Shown here: in pieces, positions 21,490-33,966 of the stretch
How the letters are laid out: each line of letters starts with the position of its first letter
Position numbering within the stretch: the stretch's first letter is position 1
The notes under the pieces: generated by a model
Seen by the model: only the letters and a program-made list of their open reading frames with translations
Databases searched by the model: none
Told to the model about the DNA's origin: nothing
NCBI GenBank assembly: GCA_037976565.1
Contig: CP137682.1
Span: forward strand, 21,690,800-21,754,799
Length of the DNA: 64,000 nucleotides
Direction: 5' to 3'
From: Mesocentrotus franciscanus
Taxonomy: Eukaryota > Echinodermata > Echinoidea > Camarodonta > Strongylocentrotidae
Program-made: the position numbers and the translations under genes

Positions 21490-21654
21490 CTTTGATCTTG
21501 ATGCCTTAGAGGCCATAGCTGAGTAAAACTCATCTCTCAGCTTCACATCGTCCAGATCCAGTGATCTAAGTTTTGGCATGGTGCAGAGACCTCTTGCGTA
21601 ATGAGAAGATGCAGCAGAACCCAGATCTGCGTCATTGTGCGTTAGCTTCTCAAT
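21490..21654 (-). CDS. LRR cassette exon 1 (first of the tandem array)
   Basis: The exon starts after CACCAG and ends AAG|GTATAC, 165 bases, 55 codons, phase 0 at both ends. It reads IEKLTHNDAD, then the block LGSAASSHYARGL shared by the whole array, then CTMPKLRSLDLDDVKL and RDEFYSAMASKASRSK. Each cassette equals about two LRRs, one around LRSLxLxxVxL (residues 29-39) and a weaker one around IEELTHxxADLG (residues 1-12). Such repeats form the ligand-sensing horseshoe of NLR proteins. It follows the divergent LRR exon at 24490-24672 across a 2.8 kb intron. Confidence 0.88.
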
Positions 21655-21999
21655 CTGGTGATGTGACAGGACAGGTTGAATAGAGTGAATAGTATTATCA
21701 AGTATAGACAACATGTCTAATTGAATATTTGTCATTGTCATTAATGAAACATTATTAACCTCTACTTAGACTTTAAAAGCAAGGGAGAGAGAGAGAAAGA
21801 GAGAGGCAGAGAGAGAAAGAAAGAGACAGAGAGATAGAGACAGAGAGAGGGGCTAAAAAGACCAAGGGAAACGGGTGTGGTAAGATCAATAAAAGACGAG
21901 ATGAAGAAAGTCAAACATGATTAATTATGAATAGTTGGAAAATAAAGAGTGTCTGTTCAAGCAGAATAAAAATGTTCTTTCTTTGTATCTACAGTGTAC

Positions 22000-24489
22000 A
22001 TGTAATATCTCCTTGAGACTATTGGCAAACTATAAATAATTTCTAAAATCAAAATGCGAATTTCCGTTTATAGGATACGTGCTTTAAAAATACGCATTTA
22101 TATGATTTTATAACATTATGACATTAAAATCCAGTCTATTCACATGATTCTTGCTTCTTGTTATATTTGTGAGAATATTCGCAATTCAATAATTTGACCA
22201 TTTTCTTTGTTAGCAATTGTCAGTGGGAGGGGGACTGCACCCCTCCCCTTACCGTCTTTACATACGCTGGTGCGAAGAGGCTACTTAATACGCAATTCTA
22301 CTCGAATGATGGGTCTCTTGTAGACACTGGCGTACTGGTGAGTGGAGCTTGGCTCTGCTGCCCCGTGTACATGTATACATGTTTAGCATATATAGGCGGG
22401 GAGAGGCGATTTCCCCGAAATCGGAATAATTATCTACCTGATAATTTAACGCAGATTATCGCCATCCGAGACGAAAGAAAGTGTTAATATTAAGCTCAGA
22501 CTTTATTAATTGCCTGTGTGGCCAAAAGTGTCCTCAATGCAATTTCCAAATAAAAAAAACGTAAAATAAGGTATATATTTCTTTAAAGGGGAGGGGGTCG
22601 CTAGGATGCAAATCTAGTCCACAGTGAAACGCAAAGTCTTTTCATTTCTGCTAGGGGCAGGATGGTATTATCCCCCAGTCCACCCAAGGTCTCGCGGGGT
22701 GTTGGTCTCGTCCTGTTACGATAGTTGACAGAGTAACACTCTGTTATTTTCAGTGGGCCGATCACATTGAATTCCACAAATGAATATCAGTGCCAGACTT
22801 GGCGCGGGGGTTGGGCTGCTGCCCCTCCCCTTCCAAAAACGATCCAAGACAATAAAAAAATAAAAAATAAAGGGGAAAGAAAAGAATGGTGTAAAATAAA
22901 ATGCATCCTTTCTACTCTTTTTATTGGTTTCACCCCTGCAACTTTTTTTGATAATTCACACGCCTGGTACTACAATTATTCAGCTACTTTGTACGTCTTA
23001 TTGTGCTATATTGAGAGAGCCTAGAAAGAGTTCCCTAAACTTGTAAATAGCTGGATTTTCTTAGTAACTCTTCTCTCATATATCTGTTAAATGCAAGTCC
23101 TTGCTTTTAATTATCAAAATTTCCTTAAAAGAAAAGGGGAAAACCTCCCATATATATTACAACAAGGTGCTTATACTATAGGCTTATACAATATCATGAT
23201 TTGTTTTTTCTTTCAAAACTAAGAAAAGATGGGTGAAACATTACTGCAAAAAGATGCGGCAATTCCTAGTAGACTACGGGAAGCTTTTGTAAGTGGTCTC
23301 CCTACCCATAAAGCAAAATAAATTAAAATGAGAATTATTTGTTTGGTAAATAATGAGTTAAAGTTCTACAAGACAATGTGACACACTATTCAGATTCTGA
23401 GGTCGCCTAGAATGCAAAGTTTCACTATTGAAAAAAAGGAAAATCTTTTCTCTCAGTCGATACGCTTTCTCGCATAAAAATTTGATCTAAAAAAATATTA
23501 TCCGTTGGTATAACATAATTAGAGAGGACTGAGTCTCCTTTCCCGAAATTGGAAGGTCGCCCAAAGTAAATGATATTTAATGCTCCCTATCCATTATAAA
23601 TAGAGAGAAAAAAGGGTGCATATTTAGTCCAGACCTACATATATATATGGTTCAAAATGTTCCATAGTAAAAAACGTGAAATTTTGTAGCGTTTTGAAAA
23701 TAAAATATGTAATTTACCCATGGAGTTGCTATTCTGTGAAATGTTTATGAAATAGAATAGCTGCATAGACTTCTTATTTCAGGGAAGGGCGGATGTAACC
23801 CCCCTTCACGGATTGACACCGGAGCCCTTTCTGGCTCGGCTCCCTCAACATGTTTGGTTAACTACGCCACTGAGCGTTTGTGTGTATCGACAATTGCGGC
23901 AGGAGAATTGTACAAGTGTAGGGGCGCACTTGCGACAAGGAAAAGCGTCAAGGGAAAAATTCTTCTGGAAAATGTCCTGCGTCCTATAGTGTATTACGAG
24001 CCAATATAATCTTCTATTGCTACGGGAAAAAGTCAATAAAGATTAACCTAAACAAACAAAACGAATGAAGAAGAAGAACAAGAAGAAAAAGATGAAAGTG
24101 AAAAAATGATTTCTTCATATGTTGGAGGGTGGCAAAGACTTTGACTGGGGGTCAGATTTTCCTCGATGTCCCAAGCGCCGCCACATAGAGACAAAGAGAA
24201 AAATGACAGAGGAAGATACTATCAATGATAAGTAGACAGAAAATGGAAGAGAAAGAGGGTGGAGCTGAAGGAAGAGGAGAGCAATACCATTTTACAAGCC
24301 TTTTATGATGCCTAGACTTCTCACCTTTGTGAAAAGAAGTGAACGAAATTATTAGTTTAAATAACCAAATTTTGTTCATGAATGAAATACTTTTCATAAT
24401 CTTATTAAGAAACAAATAGCATGCATCGGATAAGAAATATTGATAATTATGATTTAGGATTCATCAAGGTTAATACAATAATCATGAAC
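22000..24489. other. Intron between divergent LRR exon and LRR array
   Basis: No supported coding sequence. Short relics of hAT-type elements can be seen: ACTGGCGTACTGGTGAG near 22328 and TAACTACGCCACTGAGCG near 23859, both matching hAT ends found elsewhere in the window. The rest is AT-rich, unique-looking intron. Confidence 0.6.
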
Positions 24490-24672
24490 CTTGGACTGTG
24501 AAGCTGCAGCAGACATTCCTATGTAGAATCTTTCATCCAGGCTCACAGAGGTGTTCAACCTTCGTAAGTTCTGCAATGTGAAAAGACCCATTGCTCCACG
24601 TGACGATGATGTGTTAGCTTCGAAGGAATCGCTTACACCCAACGTTTCATGAATCGAGGAACTTCTCCTTGC
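24490..24672 (-). CDS. Divergent first LRR exon of the NLR gene
   Basis: Acceptor TTATACAG precedes GCAAGG, donor AAG|GTTCAT follows SQSK. The exon is 183 bases, 61 codons, phase 0 at both ends. It begins ARRSSSIHETLGVSDSFEAN and its second half, LFTLQNLRRLNTSVSL, DERFYIGMSAAASQSK, aligns with the LRSLYLDGVKLSDEFYSAMA end of the cassettes. The first half does not align. It probably caps the LRR domain after the helical region of the NACHT exon. The non-canonical donor GTTCAT lowers confidence slightly. Confidence 0.8.
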
Positions 24673-25378
24673 CTGTATAACAAATTAATTTTAGCATTCA
24701 ATCTATAAATAATACTTTCAATAATTAAAATCAAACATACGATGCTAATGGTTCAATTTGTGCGAAAAATTATTATAGAATGCATTCGTTTGTAAAGAAA
24801 AAAACACCAAGTTATTTTTCTTGATGTCTTCACCATTACGCTAGATTCTGACAGGATGTATTATGTAAATAGCATGGATTCAAACACACATTCTTATCAT
24901 CCCGAATTATGGAAAGTGATATGAACAGGACAAATCAAATTGAGAATTATCGTGTTTTTTTTAATTATCTGTAATAAGTATACCTAAAAAGTGGATAGCT
25001 CTTGAGGTAATAAAGAACGACCTACACTTTCTATAGTTCGTCTGGTTGGCTCAGCTTTTTCTCTTTGTTTAATCCTGTTTATATTCCTTTAAATTTATAT
25101 ATGAGGAAGAGGCAAACGATCTCCGTTTACATGTGAGACTGATTACACATTGTAATACAGCCCACTATAGTACGTATATAATGACGACATGGCAGTTATA
25201 AATGTTATGGGTCAGAAGGCTGGAAAGAAAATAACAGACGGTATGATGCGTAGTTGTCCTTTAGTTTGTAGCCAAATTTGCATATGTAATTGGTAATTAC
25301 TTAAAGCTCAACGGATGACAGTATTCCCTCAATATACTACAATTTACAATTAGGTTAATGAAAATTCACGAAACTTAC

Positions 25379-26916
25379 TACTTCCTTCCCTATTGGTTCC
25401 AGTGTGAAGAGATATGCGGCGGTTGGAACTTGATAGTGTAACGAAAGATCTGTCATCGTTCTCAACAGGTTCCTGACGGGACCAATGGCTTCTGAATCAT
25501 GACATTCAAATGCACACTGAATAATGAAATCCACGTCTTCAACTTTCTTGCATAGGGCTTCCATGACTGACTTTCCTACTTCACCTCCATGAGCTGCAGT
25601 GAAGTACAAGACATACTTTAATGGCCTGTAGTCCTTTAACAGCTTGTGTGTCAAGATTCTGTTGAATTCTTGACGATCTTCTTGGAACAGCGATGCAAGG
25701 TAGAAACTCGCTGTGTACTCCTGCAGTAACTTATGAGGGAAAGAGAATTCTTGGATGAATTGCTTTCCCTCTTTTTGTCTGATTTCCTTTGAGGCCAACT
25801 TCTTTTTTCCACTCAGAATCCCAACCTGACATGCTACTGCTGCAGCCTCATGGCAGGCTTCCATTTCCTCTTTGGTGAAGATGAGCTCATCTTTCAGCAA
25901 CCCCTCGAAGGCCACACGACCGACCTTTGTAATGGCTTCAGAAGCCTTCTTCATATGAACATCATACTCTCCATCAATGTCAGTGTATTTTGAAGAATAT
26001 TGGTCTTTAAGAGCGAAAAGAATCTCGTACATTAGTTCGGAGATTGTTTGTAGCTTCTTGGTTATTTTGCGCTTAGTTTCTTTTGTCCACATGTAACACA
26101 GCATACAGCAAAAGATCGGGAATGGTGCCATAAACTCAGAAACGACACTGCTAGTGTTCATGAAGTCGATGAGACTGGATGCAAGACCTGTGCCAGTTTT
26201 ATAATACTGTTTGATGTATTTATTTGTGTTTTCTTTCGTAAAACCCTCAATCAGTATGTAAGAGTACTTTTCATGGATTTTCGGAATGCTCTTGATTTGA
26301 TCAGCTCCAAAAGGACGTGAACTAATGAGAACGGATGTGTCAATGAATCTCTCGCTTCTTGCGATCGAGACGATAGCAAGTTCAAGGTTTTTACGTTTTA
26401 TGTCCATTTTAGCCTCGTCCAGTCCGTCCAGTAAGATCACAACTTTCCTTTGATTCTCCTTGATGTATTTATCAATACATTCCCCTATAATATATGTGTC
26501 ATCTGGGAAATGATTCATAACGACATCACCAAAGAAGGGGCTATCTTCTATGTCTCGAAATGATTCGTGAAAGAGAAGGGTGATATCCTGGAGACATTTA
26601 CCCGTAGCCCAATCAAGAGCTATTTTTGCAAATAATGTCGATTTGCCCACACCAGCTTCTCCAAGAAAGGCTAAACGAGTTATGAATCCGTTCTCAGTCT
26701 TTTTTTGAATGAAACTGAACAGATCGTCATATCTCATTTCTTTTTTCTGATCTCTTGTACACCCTAACATTAAAATGAGACTGACGAAGATATTTTGCAG
26801 CCTGCGTGATCTGGTGTCCATAGGAGATACTTTGACTTTTTTAAATTCTTTGATATATCTAGCCTGTAACTTCTCTCTTAATCGTTGTACTTCGTCAGGC
26901 ATCCCACCATGTTCAC
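25379..26916 (-). CDS. NACHT-domain exon of an NLR receptor
   Basis: This exon encodes the STAND-class ATPase core that drives NLR oligomerisation in the cytosol. Numbering from the Met at 26902, Walker A is GEAGVGKST (81-89), Walker B is VVILLDGLDEA (154-164, with Asp and Glu for Mg2+ and hydrolysis), and the sensor-1 strand is VLISSRP (191-197). FSFPHKLLQEYTASFYLASL (386-405) is the conserved segment after the winged helix, and a helical HD2 region runs to the end. The 5' edge is the acceptor CTTTTCAG at 26917, giving two bases and EHGG before the Met, so this Met need not be the start. The 3' edge is donor GTAAGT at 25378, phase 0. The exon is 1538 bases with no stop or frameshift. Echinoderm NLRs keep NACHT in one large exon like this. 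The next exon (24672) also begins in phase 0. Confidence 0.96.
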
Positions 26917-27630
26917 CTGAAAAGGAGAGAGAATCAAAACAAGATGCAGACGAGCGTGAGGATGATGGGTCAGATAATCACAACATCTCACCGTAGTACA
27001 GGAGGGGGGGGGGGCCTTGGGGCTACATCTAGACAAATTTGTTCATGCCTCCCCCAAAATAGTACAAAAACGGAAAAATAAGAAAGGGCATTGAATTTCT
27101 ACCACCACAATTGTCGTTATGAGGCTATTGATTCAATCCAATTTATATACGGTCAAGCCATTTTCGCAACATTGTAGTTAGCCATACAGCCCTTCAATCC
27201 AGACCATATGTTTTTATTTGTACCCCACACAGTTCACGTTATTGGCCTTGATAGGTTCGTGAAGTTTATTTGAAAGCAGAGGGAAGATAATGAACAATCA
27301 GTGGAAAATAAGGAGGCATCTGACAACCCATCCTGACGTAAATCTTTGTCAATGATTTTTGTTTTGCAATGTCCAGTCATACTATACATCCTAATGACAA
27401 AGTTTGAGTCAGAGACCGAACGGCACCGCTAAACCCAGTCACATCTTCCCAACTGTTTGGTTCTTTTTTATGCTTGTTTTGGTTAATATTTTTGGCTTCA
27501 TTTTCCGTATAAAAATTCAAATACATACAAGAATACAATATACAAATACAAATCAAGAATTAAAAACGGCTGGAATGCTCCATTCAGAGCCATTTTTAAA
27601 ATGCTACTTGTGGATACACAAGACACGATT
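26917..27630. other. Intron upstream of NACHT exon, proximal part
   Basis: It contains the polypyrimidine tract and acceptor for the NACHT exon, a poly-G run at 27003-27015, and otherwise AT-rich sequence with no visible gene. Confidence 0.6.
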
Positions 27631-29208
27631 ATGGCGCGCCGTTTGACCAATAAATCAGATAAACACTGTTTATCGTCGATAAACACTGTTTATCGTCGAA
27701 AAACACTGTTTATCGCCGAAAAACAGTGTTTATCGCTGATAAACAGTGTTTATCGAGAGAAACTGTGTTTATCAAGCGATAAACACTGTTTATCTGATTT
27801 ATTGGGCAAATGGCGCGCACTCGTGCTCCAGATCAGAGCCGTATGCACTACTCCGCACGTTAGTCAGGTGGCTTGGTGAAATTACCGTTACTTAATTGCC
27901 TGATAAAAGCACAATTTTTTGGTACAGGGCTTCCTTAAGACCTACTAAACGATATTAGGCTAAGAGCCCCCGGCAAAAATGTCAATTTAAGGGTGTGGGG
28001 CGGGGGCGTCTTTTTGGAGCCCCCAAATAATTTCATAACATTGATTTGTTGTTGTACAAATGCCATTTTTGGTATAGGGCTTCCTTAGCACCTATTGAAC
28101 GATAATAGGGTAGGAGCCCCCGGCAAGAATATCATATAAGTGTGTGGGGCGGGGCCGTCGCCTCGTAGCCCCCAAATAATTTATAAGGTAATATAACATT
28201 GATTTGTTGTTGTACAAATGCCATTTTTGGTACAGGGCTTTCTTAGCACCTACTGAACGATAATAGGGTAGGAGCCCCCGGCAAGAATATCATATAAGGG
28301 TGTGGGGCGGGGCCGTCTCCTCGTAGCCCCCAAATAATTTATAAGGTAATATAACATTGATTTGTTGTTGTACAAATGCCATTTTTGGTACAGGGCTTCC
28401 TTAGGACCTACTGAACGATAATAGGGTAGGAGCCCCCGGCAAGAATATTATATAAGGGTGTAGTCCACAAATAATTTAAAAGGTAATATACCATTTAGTT
28501 TTTGTTGTACAAACGCCATAGTTAGTTATGCTCCTCTCCTACCATCATTCAGCAGGTCCTAATGAAGCCCTGTACCAAAAATGGCGTTTGTACAACAAGA
28601 ACTCAATGTTATATTACCTTATAAATTATTTGTGGGCTACGAGGCGACGCCCCCGTCCCACACCTCTATATAATATTCTTGCCGGGGACTCCTAGGCCTA
28701 CCATAATATCGTTCAGTAGTTCTTAAGGAAGCCCTGTACCAAAAATGGTGCTTTTATCAGGCAAGTAACGGTAATTTCACCAAGCCACCTGACTAACGTG
28801 TGGAGTAGTGCATACGGCTCTGATCTGGAGTACGAGTGCTCGCCATTTGCTCAATAAATCAGATAAACATTGTTTATCAGCGAAAAACACTGTTTATCGA
28901 CTGATAAACACAGTTTCTCTCGATAAACACTGTTTATCGGCGATAAACAGTGTTTATCGACATAAACTCTGTTTATCGACTGATAAACACTGTTTATCAG
29001 CGATAAACACTGTTTTTCGGTGATAAACAGTGTTTATCAGTCGATAAACATAGTTTCTCTCGATAAACAGTGTTTATCGCTCGATAACCAGTGTTTTTCG
29101 ACGATAAACAGTGTTTTTTCGACGATAAACAGTGTTTTTCGACGATAAACAGTGTTTTTTCGACGATAAACAGTGTTTATCTGAATTATTGGTCAAACGG
29201 CGCGCCAT
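27631..29208. mobile_element. Palindrome-array element, long composite form (1578 bp)
   Basis: The ends are ATGGCGCGCCGTTTGACC and GGTCAAACGGCGCGCCAT with a perfect 8-bp target duplication ACACGATT (27623-27630 and 29209-29216). Each end carries a tandem array of 17-bp odd palindromes GATAAACASTGTTTATC at about 22-base spacing: about seven on the left (27653-27800) and about fourteen on the right (28860-29185). Between them, inverted arms (27816-27960 and 28690-28840) enclose four direct units of about 158 bases (GGGCTTCCTTAGCACC to GTTGTTGTACAAATGCC) and one inverted unit. It resembles two short-form elements flanking a cargo. No coding region is present. Confidence 0.88.
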
Positions 29209-29216
29209 ACACGATT

Positions 29217-30640
29217 ACTGAATACTGTTACCACCCATGCAATGTAAATGGGTCCATGGTAGGAAGACATTCCTCAAATGCCAGAGCGCTTTATATGCAG
29301 TGGGCAAAGCAGGTTTTTGTAAAGTGGAATGATGTTGTTGTTGGGTATTAGCGCTTTAGGAGCACCTCCCAGCACAGTTTCTCGGTTGAATATCTTGAAA
29401 ACATGCTGCTAAAAATAATATTGCGGCAATTTGGAAAAATGGCCGCCATGTATAACTTATCTTGAGCGATTTTGTAGATTACTTTTTAATAGGACCTCGT
29501 TTTAACATGCGTTAGGTGACATATGAGAAGGAATTACATTTCCTACAAGATGATATCACATTGGTTTGGGTATGATTTGCATAGCGATTTATAGCAATAT
29601 TTTAGTTTTTTTTTCCTCAAAATATGAATTATTCTAAAAGACCTATTTCTCCCAAGGCTTATTTGAAAGATATAACGATAACTATTGACTTGAAACTTCT
29701 GGTTTGGTTTTAAGGGCTGTCTTCTCATAAGCAATGATAATCAGGTAAGATGAAAAATAAAATAAATCACACGTAAATGCAATCAACAAGCAGACGACTA
29801 TTCTGATAGGAAGTGTGATATCAGATGATGCAGTTTCGCCATATTCTGAAGATGTATCTCTCTTTATAGTAATCGTTTCTATTCTATGGTAATAATATGC
29901 CGAGCAACCAATAAATAGTGCTCTCTCAGAAACCCAATTAGGCTATCGGTGAAATAATACATAAAATATGACCTGATTTCAAGTGACATAAATGTTTTGC
30001 AGTCTGAAACATGTGCATGGTGAATGGCGAGGTTCAGAACTTTCACCTACCCCTTCCCTCCTTTGAAATTATGCTGCGTAGGGCATGGTGTGTGTTCGGA
30101 AAAGACTATCAGTCGAGTGATACATTACGGTAAATAAGATTTTAATCCAGTTAATAGTTATAATTTTCAGTCTGAATCATGATGAAGGATGGTGGGGTTC
30201 AGAATTTGAACCCTTCGCTCCCCCCTTCTTCTGCGAATTTCCCCTCCTCATAAAAAACTAGAACACTTTGTGCAATTAAACAAACATTCATAGAAGTAAA
30301 TTGAAAATGAATTTTCACACGGCATATACGATCTCATAGTAGACTAAAGTAAAGAAAAAAAAATCTGTCAGTGGGTTATCCTTCTTGCTTCCCTGCCCCC
30401 CCTTCCACACTCTTCATTTTACAACTTTTGCATAATCTAATAGCTACAAATATTATTTTTATACCCCACCCCCCCCCCAAAAAAAAAACAAACAAACAAA
30501 CAAAACAAAACAAAACCAAAACACATTGGACGGTTTAGGTTCAAAACTTGTACGCCCGCTACATTATTTTTTGAAGAAGGAAAAACATTGGTGAAAGTCA
30601 TCAGAAGCTGCAACCCAACCACTTCTGTGACATGCCAATG
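29217..30640. other. Intron with no recognised feature
   Basis: AT-rich sequence with a poly-C/poly-A stretch (30470-30525). Two short diverged blocks around 29990-30070 and 30160-30240 share the frame CAGTCTGAA...ATG...GGTTCAGAA, a possible old tandem duplication. I see no gene here. Confidence 0.5.
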
Positions 30641-30648
30641 CCCCCACC

Positions 30649-31010
30649 CAGTGGCAGATCCACGGGGGGGCCCGGGCCCTCCCTAGAAAAAAACAGGTAA
30701 AAACACCCTTTTTGAAAAAAGAAGTTGGGCCCTCCTGGCGCCCAAGGGGTGGCGGTGGAAAAAAATTAACCCTTCCCGTAGGGAAAATTTTCGGGTGCCA
30801 AAAAAATTTGTGCTCACTACCCTGGCGCCCAAGGGAGGGGTGGTGGTCGAAAAAACTTACCCTTCCCGGAAAAATTTTCGGGTGCCAAAATTTTATTTTT
30901 TGCTCACCACCCCACTGAGCGAAAAATCGACCGGCACGATTTTCAAATTTTCGCACGAAGTGGGCCCCTTTTTAGGCCCCCTCCCTTGCCGCCGGCTGGA
31001 TCCGCCCCTG
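30649..31010. mobile_element. Non-autonomous hAT element family C
   Basis: The ends are CAGTGGCAGATCCACG and CTGGATCCGCCCCTG, with a perfect 8-bp target duplication CCCCCACC (30641-30648 and 31011-31018). Inside there is an approximate tandem pair of about 110 bases (CTGGCGCCCAAGGG to AAAATTTTCGGGTGCC). A fragment of the same family lies at 51424-51530. Confidence 0.88.
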
Positions 31011-31018
31011 CCCCCACC

Positions 31019-31984
31019 TCCTCCATCACGCATACAAATTTTCAAAATAAATGAGAGAAAATGGTACAAAACATCATTAATTTCAAAAGTACATTGAATT
31101 GGAAAAATAGATCACAAAGTCTCAAAAACATTTAAAATCACCAAAAAAACAAATCTCACGCACAAATTTTGCAAAAGCGTTGAGTAATTGCGTCCCGCAG
31201 GACGCAAACAAAATTCCCAGGTTGGCTTCCGGAAGCTGGAAGAAGAATCATTTTCGCATCGTATATTGATTATAATTTCAATGATTTACACATCATTCCA
31301 ATCTGTCCATATAGTGTGACAGTAACGACCCATCTGAAAAATCAAAATTTTGATGGACAGTCCGTCTTCTGCGTACATGTACAACTGAATGGAGTGCTTT
31401 TAGCCAGATTCTGGCAAAAAATGTGTGTAATTTTCTCAACAAATTAGGCTTTTTTACGATCGCTTTTACGGATTTGCTTTTATGAATCCGAATTCAGAAG
31501 CTTTGCCGACATGCATGACGATGCCTTCGTGTTTTTTACTACTCACATTTGCTATTTTTTGCTGAATTAGGTTTGCTAAATCGCGCTTTTAGGTAAATGT
31601 GGTCTCACATTTTGCAGGAAATTTTTGTTTCATTTTTTTTTATGGGACCTTGTTGGTTTCTTTCTATTTCTCTTCAACATACTTTTTCAAAAAAAGTGTG
31701 TGTGTGGGGGGGGGGGGCTGGAGCCCCGCCGTAGCGCGGGCCCTGTACATTGTGTGTCACGGCCGGCACGATGATTTGACAGATGGACCTGAAGATAACA
31801 GAGTCCTGGCATATTTTTGAATTTTGTAACCTGTACGCCCTAGTGTAGAGCGATCATCGCTTTTGTTTAAACCATATAGGCCTAAAACACGCATTAGGGC
31901 TAGTTTTGATCTGAAAACGACCCAAACCTCGGAGCATGGCTAACTGGACCGGGGCCTAGCTTGGCCTTTATACGGATAAGTGAG
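31019..31984. other. Intron with no recognised gene
   Basis: It contains a near-palindrome GCGTCCCGCAGGACGC (31190-31205) and a poly-G run near 31708 with short G/C-rich transposon-like sequence. Nothing codes convincingly. Confidence 0.5.
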
Positions 31985-33334
31985 TGCCCTGGGTCCACTT
32001 CTAACTCATGTTTTTAGTCCTCCCTTCCCTTCCCTTCCTCCCCTCCCTCCCCTCCCCTCCCCTCCCCTCCCCTCCCTCCCTTCCCTTCCCTTTCCTTTCC
32101 GTCCCCGTCAGGTCCCCACCCCCACCCCTGTGTATCAGCGCCATTTCATTACATGTATATGGTAATTTTCATGGCTTGACTCATGATGAGGGTGTAATAC
32201 GAGTCACTGCATTCGCCCGGCCGCCGGCCTGGCCTATGCATGGGTAGCTACAGCTAGCGTGCCAGGCGTTACTATCGGGCCGGGCAGCGCCAGGCTAGCT
32301 CCGGTGACTGAATGGATTCCTGCGCTGCGATATGAAAATGAACTTGAACTTTATTGGAATACCTTTTAGCCCCGTGAGGGCAAATAAAGGCTTAAAGGGA
32401 TTGGGTATCTTTGCCTTAGATTTAAAAAAATCCTGGATTTAGCTCATGCTGCAATCATAATATTAAATATATTAAGGTCAGTCAGGAATCCCATGACTTT
32501 TACAAGCTGATTGCCTGTCTGATTATCAATATATTTATGATTGGAATTAGAAATTTCAAAAACCGTTTTCCCAACAGTTTTTATAACACTACAGTCTAAT
32601 GGGGAAAATGAGTATGGTAAAACCGGTCACTCAAAGATTTTTACTTTTTTGAAGCACCTCATGATCATTTTGAAGCGCAAATTTTTTAGGGCTTCAATAT
32701 TACACTATATCACAGACACTGATAACACGTAGGACCATGCATCTCAGATTTTTAAAACTGGAAACATTGTTTAACAATGCCTTTAAACGAGCAAAAAGAA
32801 TAAGAATAAATAAACCATGAAGATAAAGCAACATTTACTACATATTTACAAGATATATACAATTGTCACTGAGGGTTCTAGAACATTTACCCTCTGGACA
32901 ATCAGCCCTCGGCCAATTACTAGCGGGACAATTACCCTAAGACAATGACCCCGATGACAACCAGACTGATCGTTGCCGTGGTGGTGATCAATAGGCAAAT
33001 TTCAAGAATATATCTATCATTCGTTTCATTTTGTTGGCATTAAGGAATTTCTATATGTCTTCGCTTATAATTACGAAACCCACAAATGACGGTTCTTTAT
33101 CAAAATGCAGGCTAAATAAAAAATTTAAAAAAAAAAAAAAAAAAAAATCAATTTCAATCTTTTTGAAACTCATATGAGCAGAGTTACACAAGCCTGAAAC
33201 CCAAACACCCGTTTACAACAAAGCGATCTTTTGTAGACACTTCAGTACAACAGTAAACACCAGTACCATTCTACCAGAAAAGAATGATAGAGATGAATAT
33301 TTGTAATTATCAAGACAAATAAATTATCTCTTAC

Positions 33335-33414
33335 CGCCCATTTTCGTCCTTTTCTTGCCACCAGAGGATACAGCAGCCTTCCTCTTTCTACCTTGACTTT
33401 GAATAGTAGATGCC
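33335..33414 (-). CDS. NLR linker basic exon, copy 1
   Basis: Acceptor TTCTTATATAG, donor G|GTAAGA, 80 bases. One base completes the previous codon, then 26 codons, then one leftover base. It reads ASTIQSQGRKRKAAVSS then GGKKRTKMG, with two Lys/Arg clusters that resemble a bipartite nuclear-localisation or RNA/DNA-contact segment. The leftover G plus the GT of the NACHT exon gives Gly in frame. It is open in both copies (see 46912-46991). Confidence 0.65.
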
Positions 33415-33966
33415 CTATATAAGAAGAAAAGAAAGACAAAATAAAATTGAAACATATTAAAGATAGAAAAAAATACTAAAATACGAAAATACCCCCCACA
33501 CACACACAAAAAAAACACAAACACTTGCCTTCCCTTTACAATAGTAACCTGATTCAGGTAAGCTTTTTCATTAACTAATGATTATACTGATGCCCCAACC
33601 AGTGGCGTAGTTATACTAAGGACATGTGCCCACATGCGCCGTCCCATCGGAAAAGAATTAAATTATACCCCAAAGAGGGGATAGAGGCTGGGCATGGAAA
33701 TTTGAAAAAGAGATGAATCGTCTCACACAAAGACATTGTTCTCTCGTATTTCATGCACCTTGAACTAACAGTGCCCACTTTAATATCAGTGCTTTCAATA
33801 GCTAGACTAATGCTACGCCAGTGATCCTTACCATTTCAGATGACTAATTTCTTAGTTCCTATATTTTCGGGGAAAGGTCCTTAGATATTATATTCCTTTT
33901 AGTTTGCCTAAAGAGGATTATTTCCATTTGAGTAATAATGAGGAAAATTCACCCCCGTTTTCTTAC

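Noticed and set aside
28860..29185. Regular array of short repeats that looks like a CRISPR
   Set aside because: The units are palindromes at about 22-base spacing with no unique spacers, bounded by transposon-type inverted ends and target duplications, in a eukaryotic intron.
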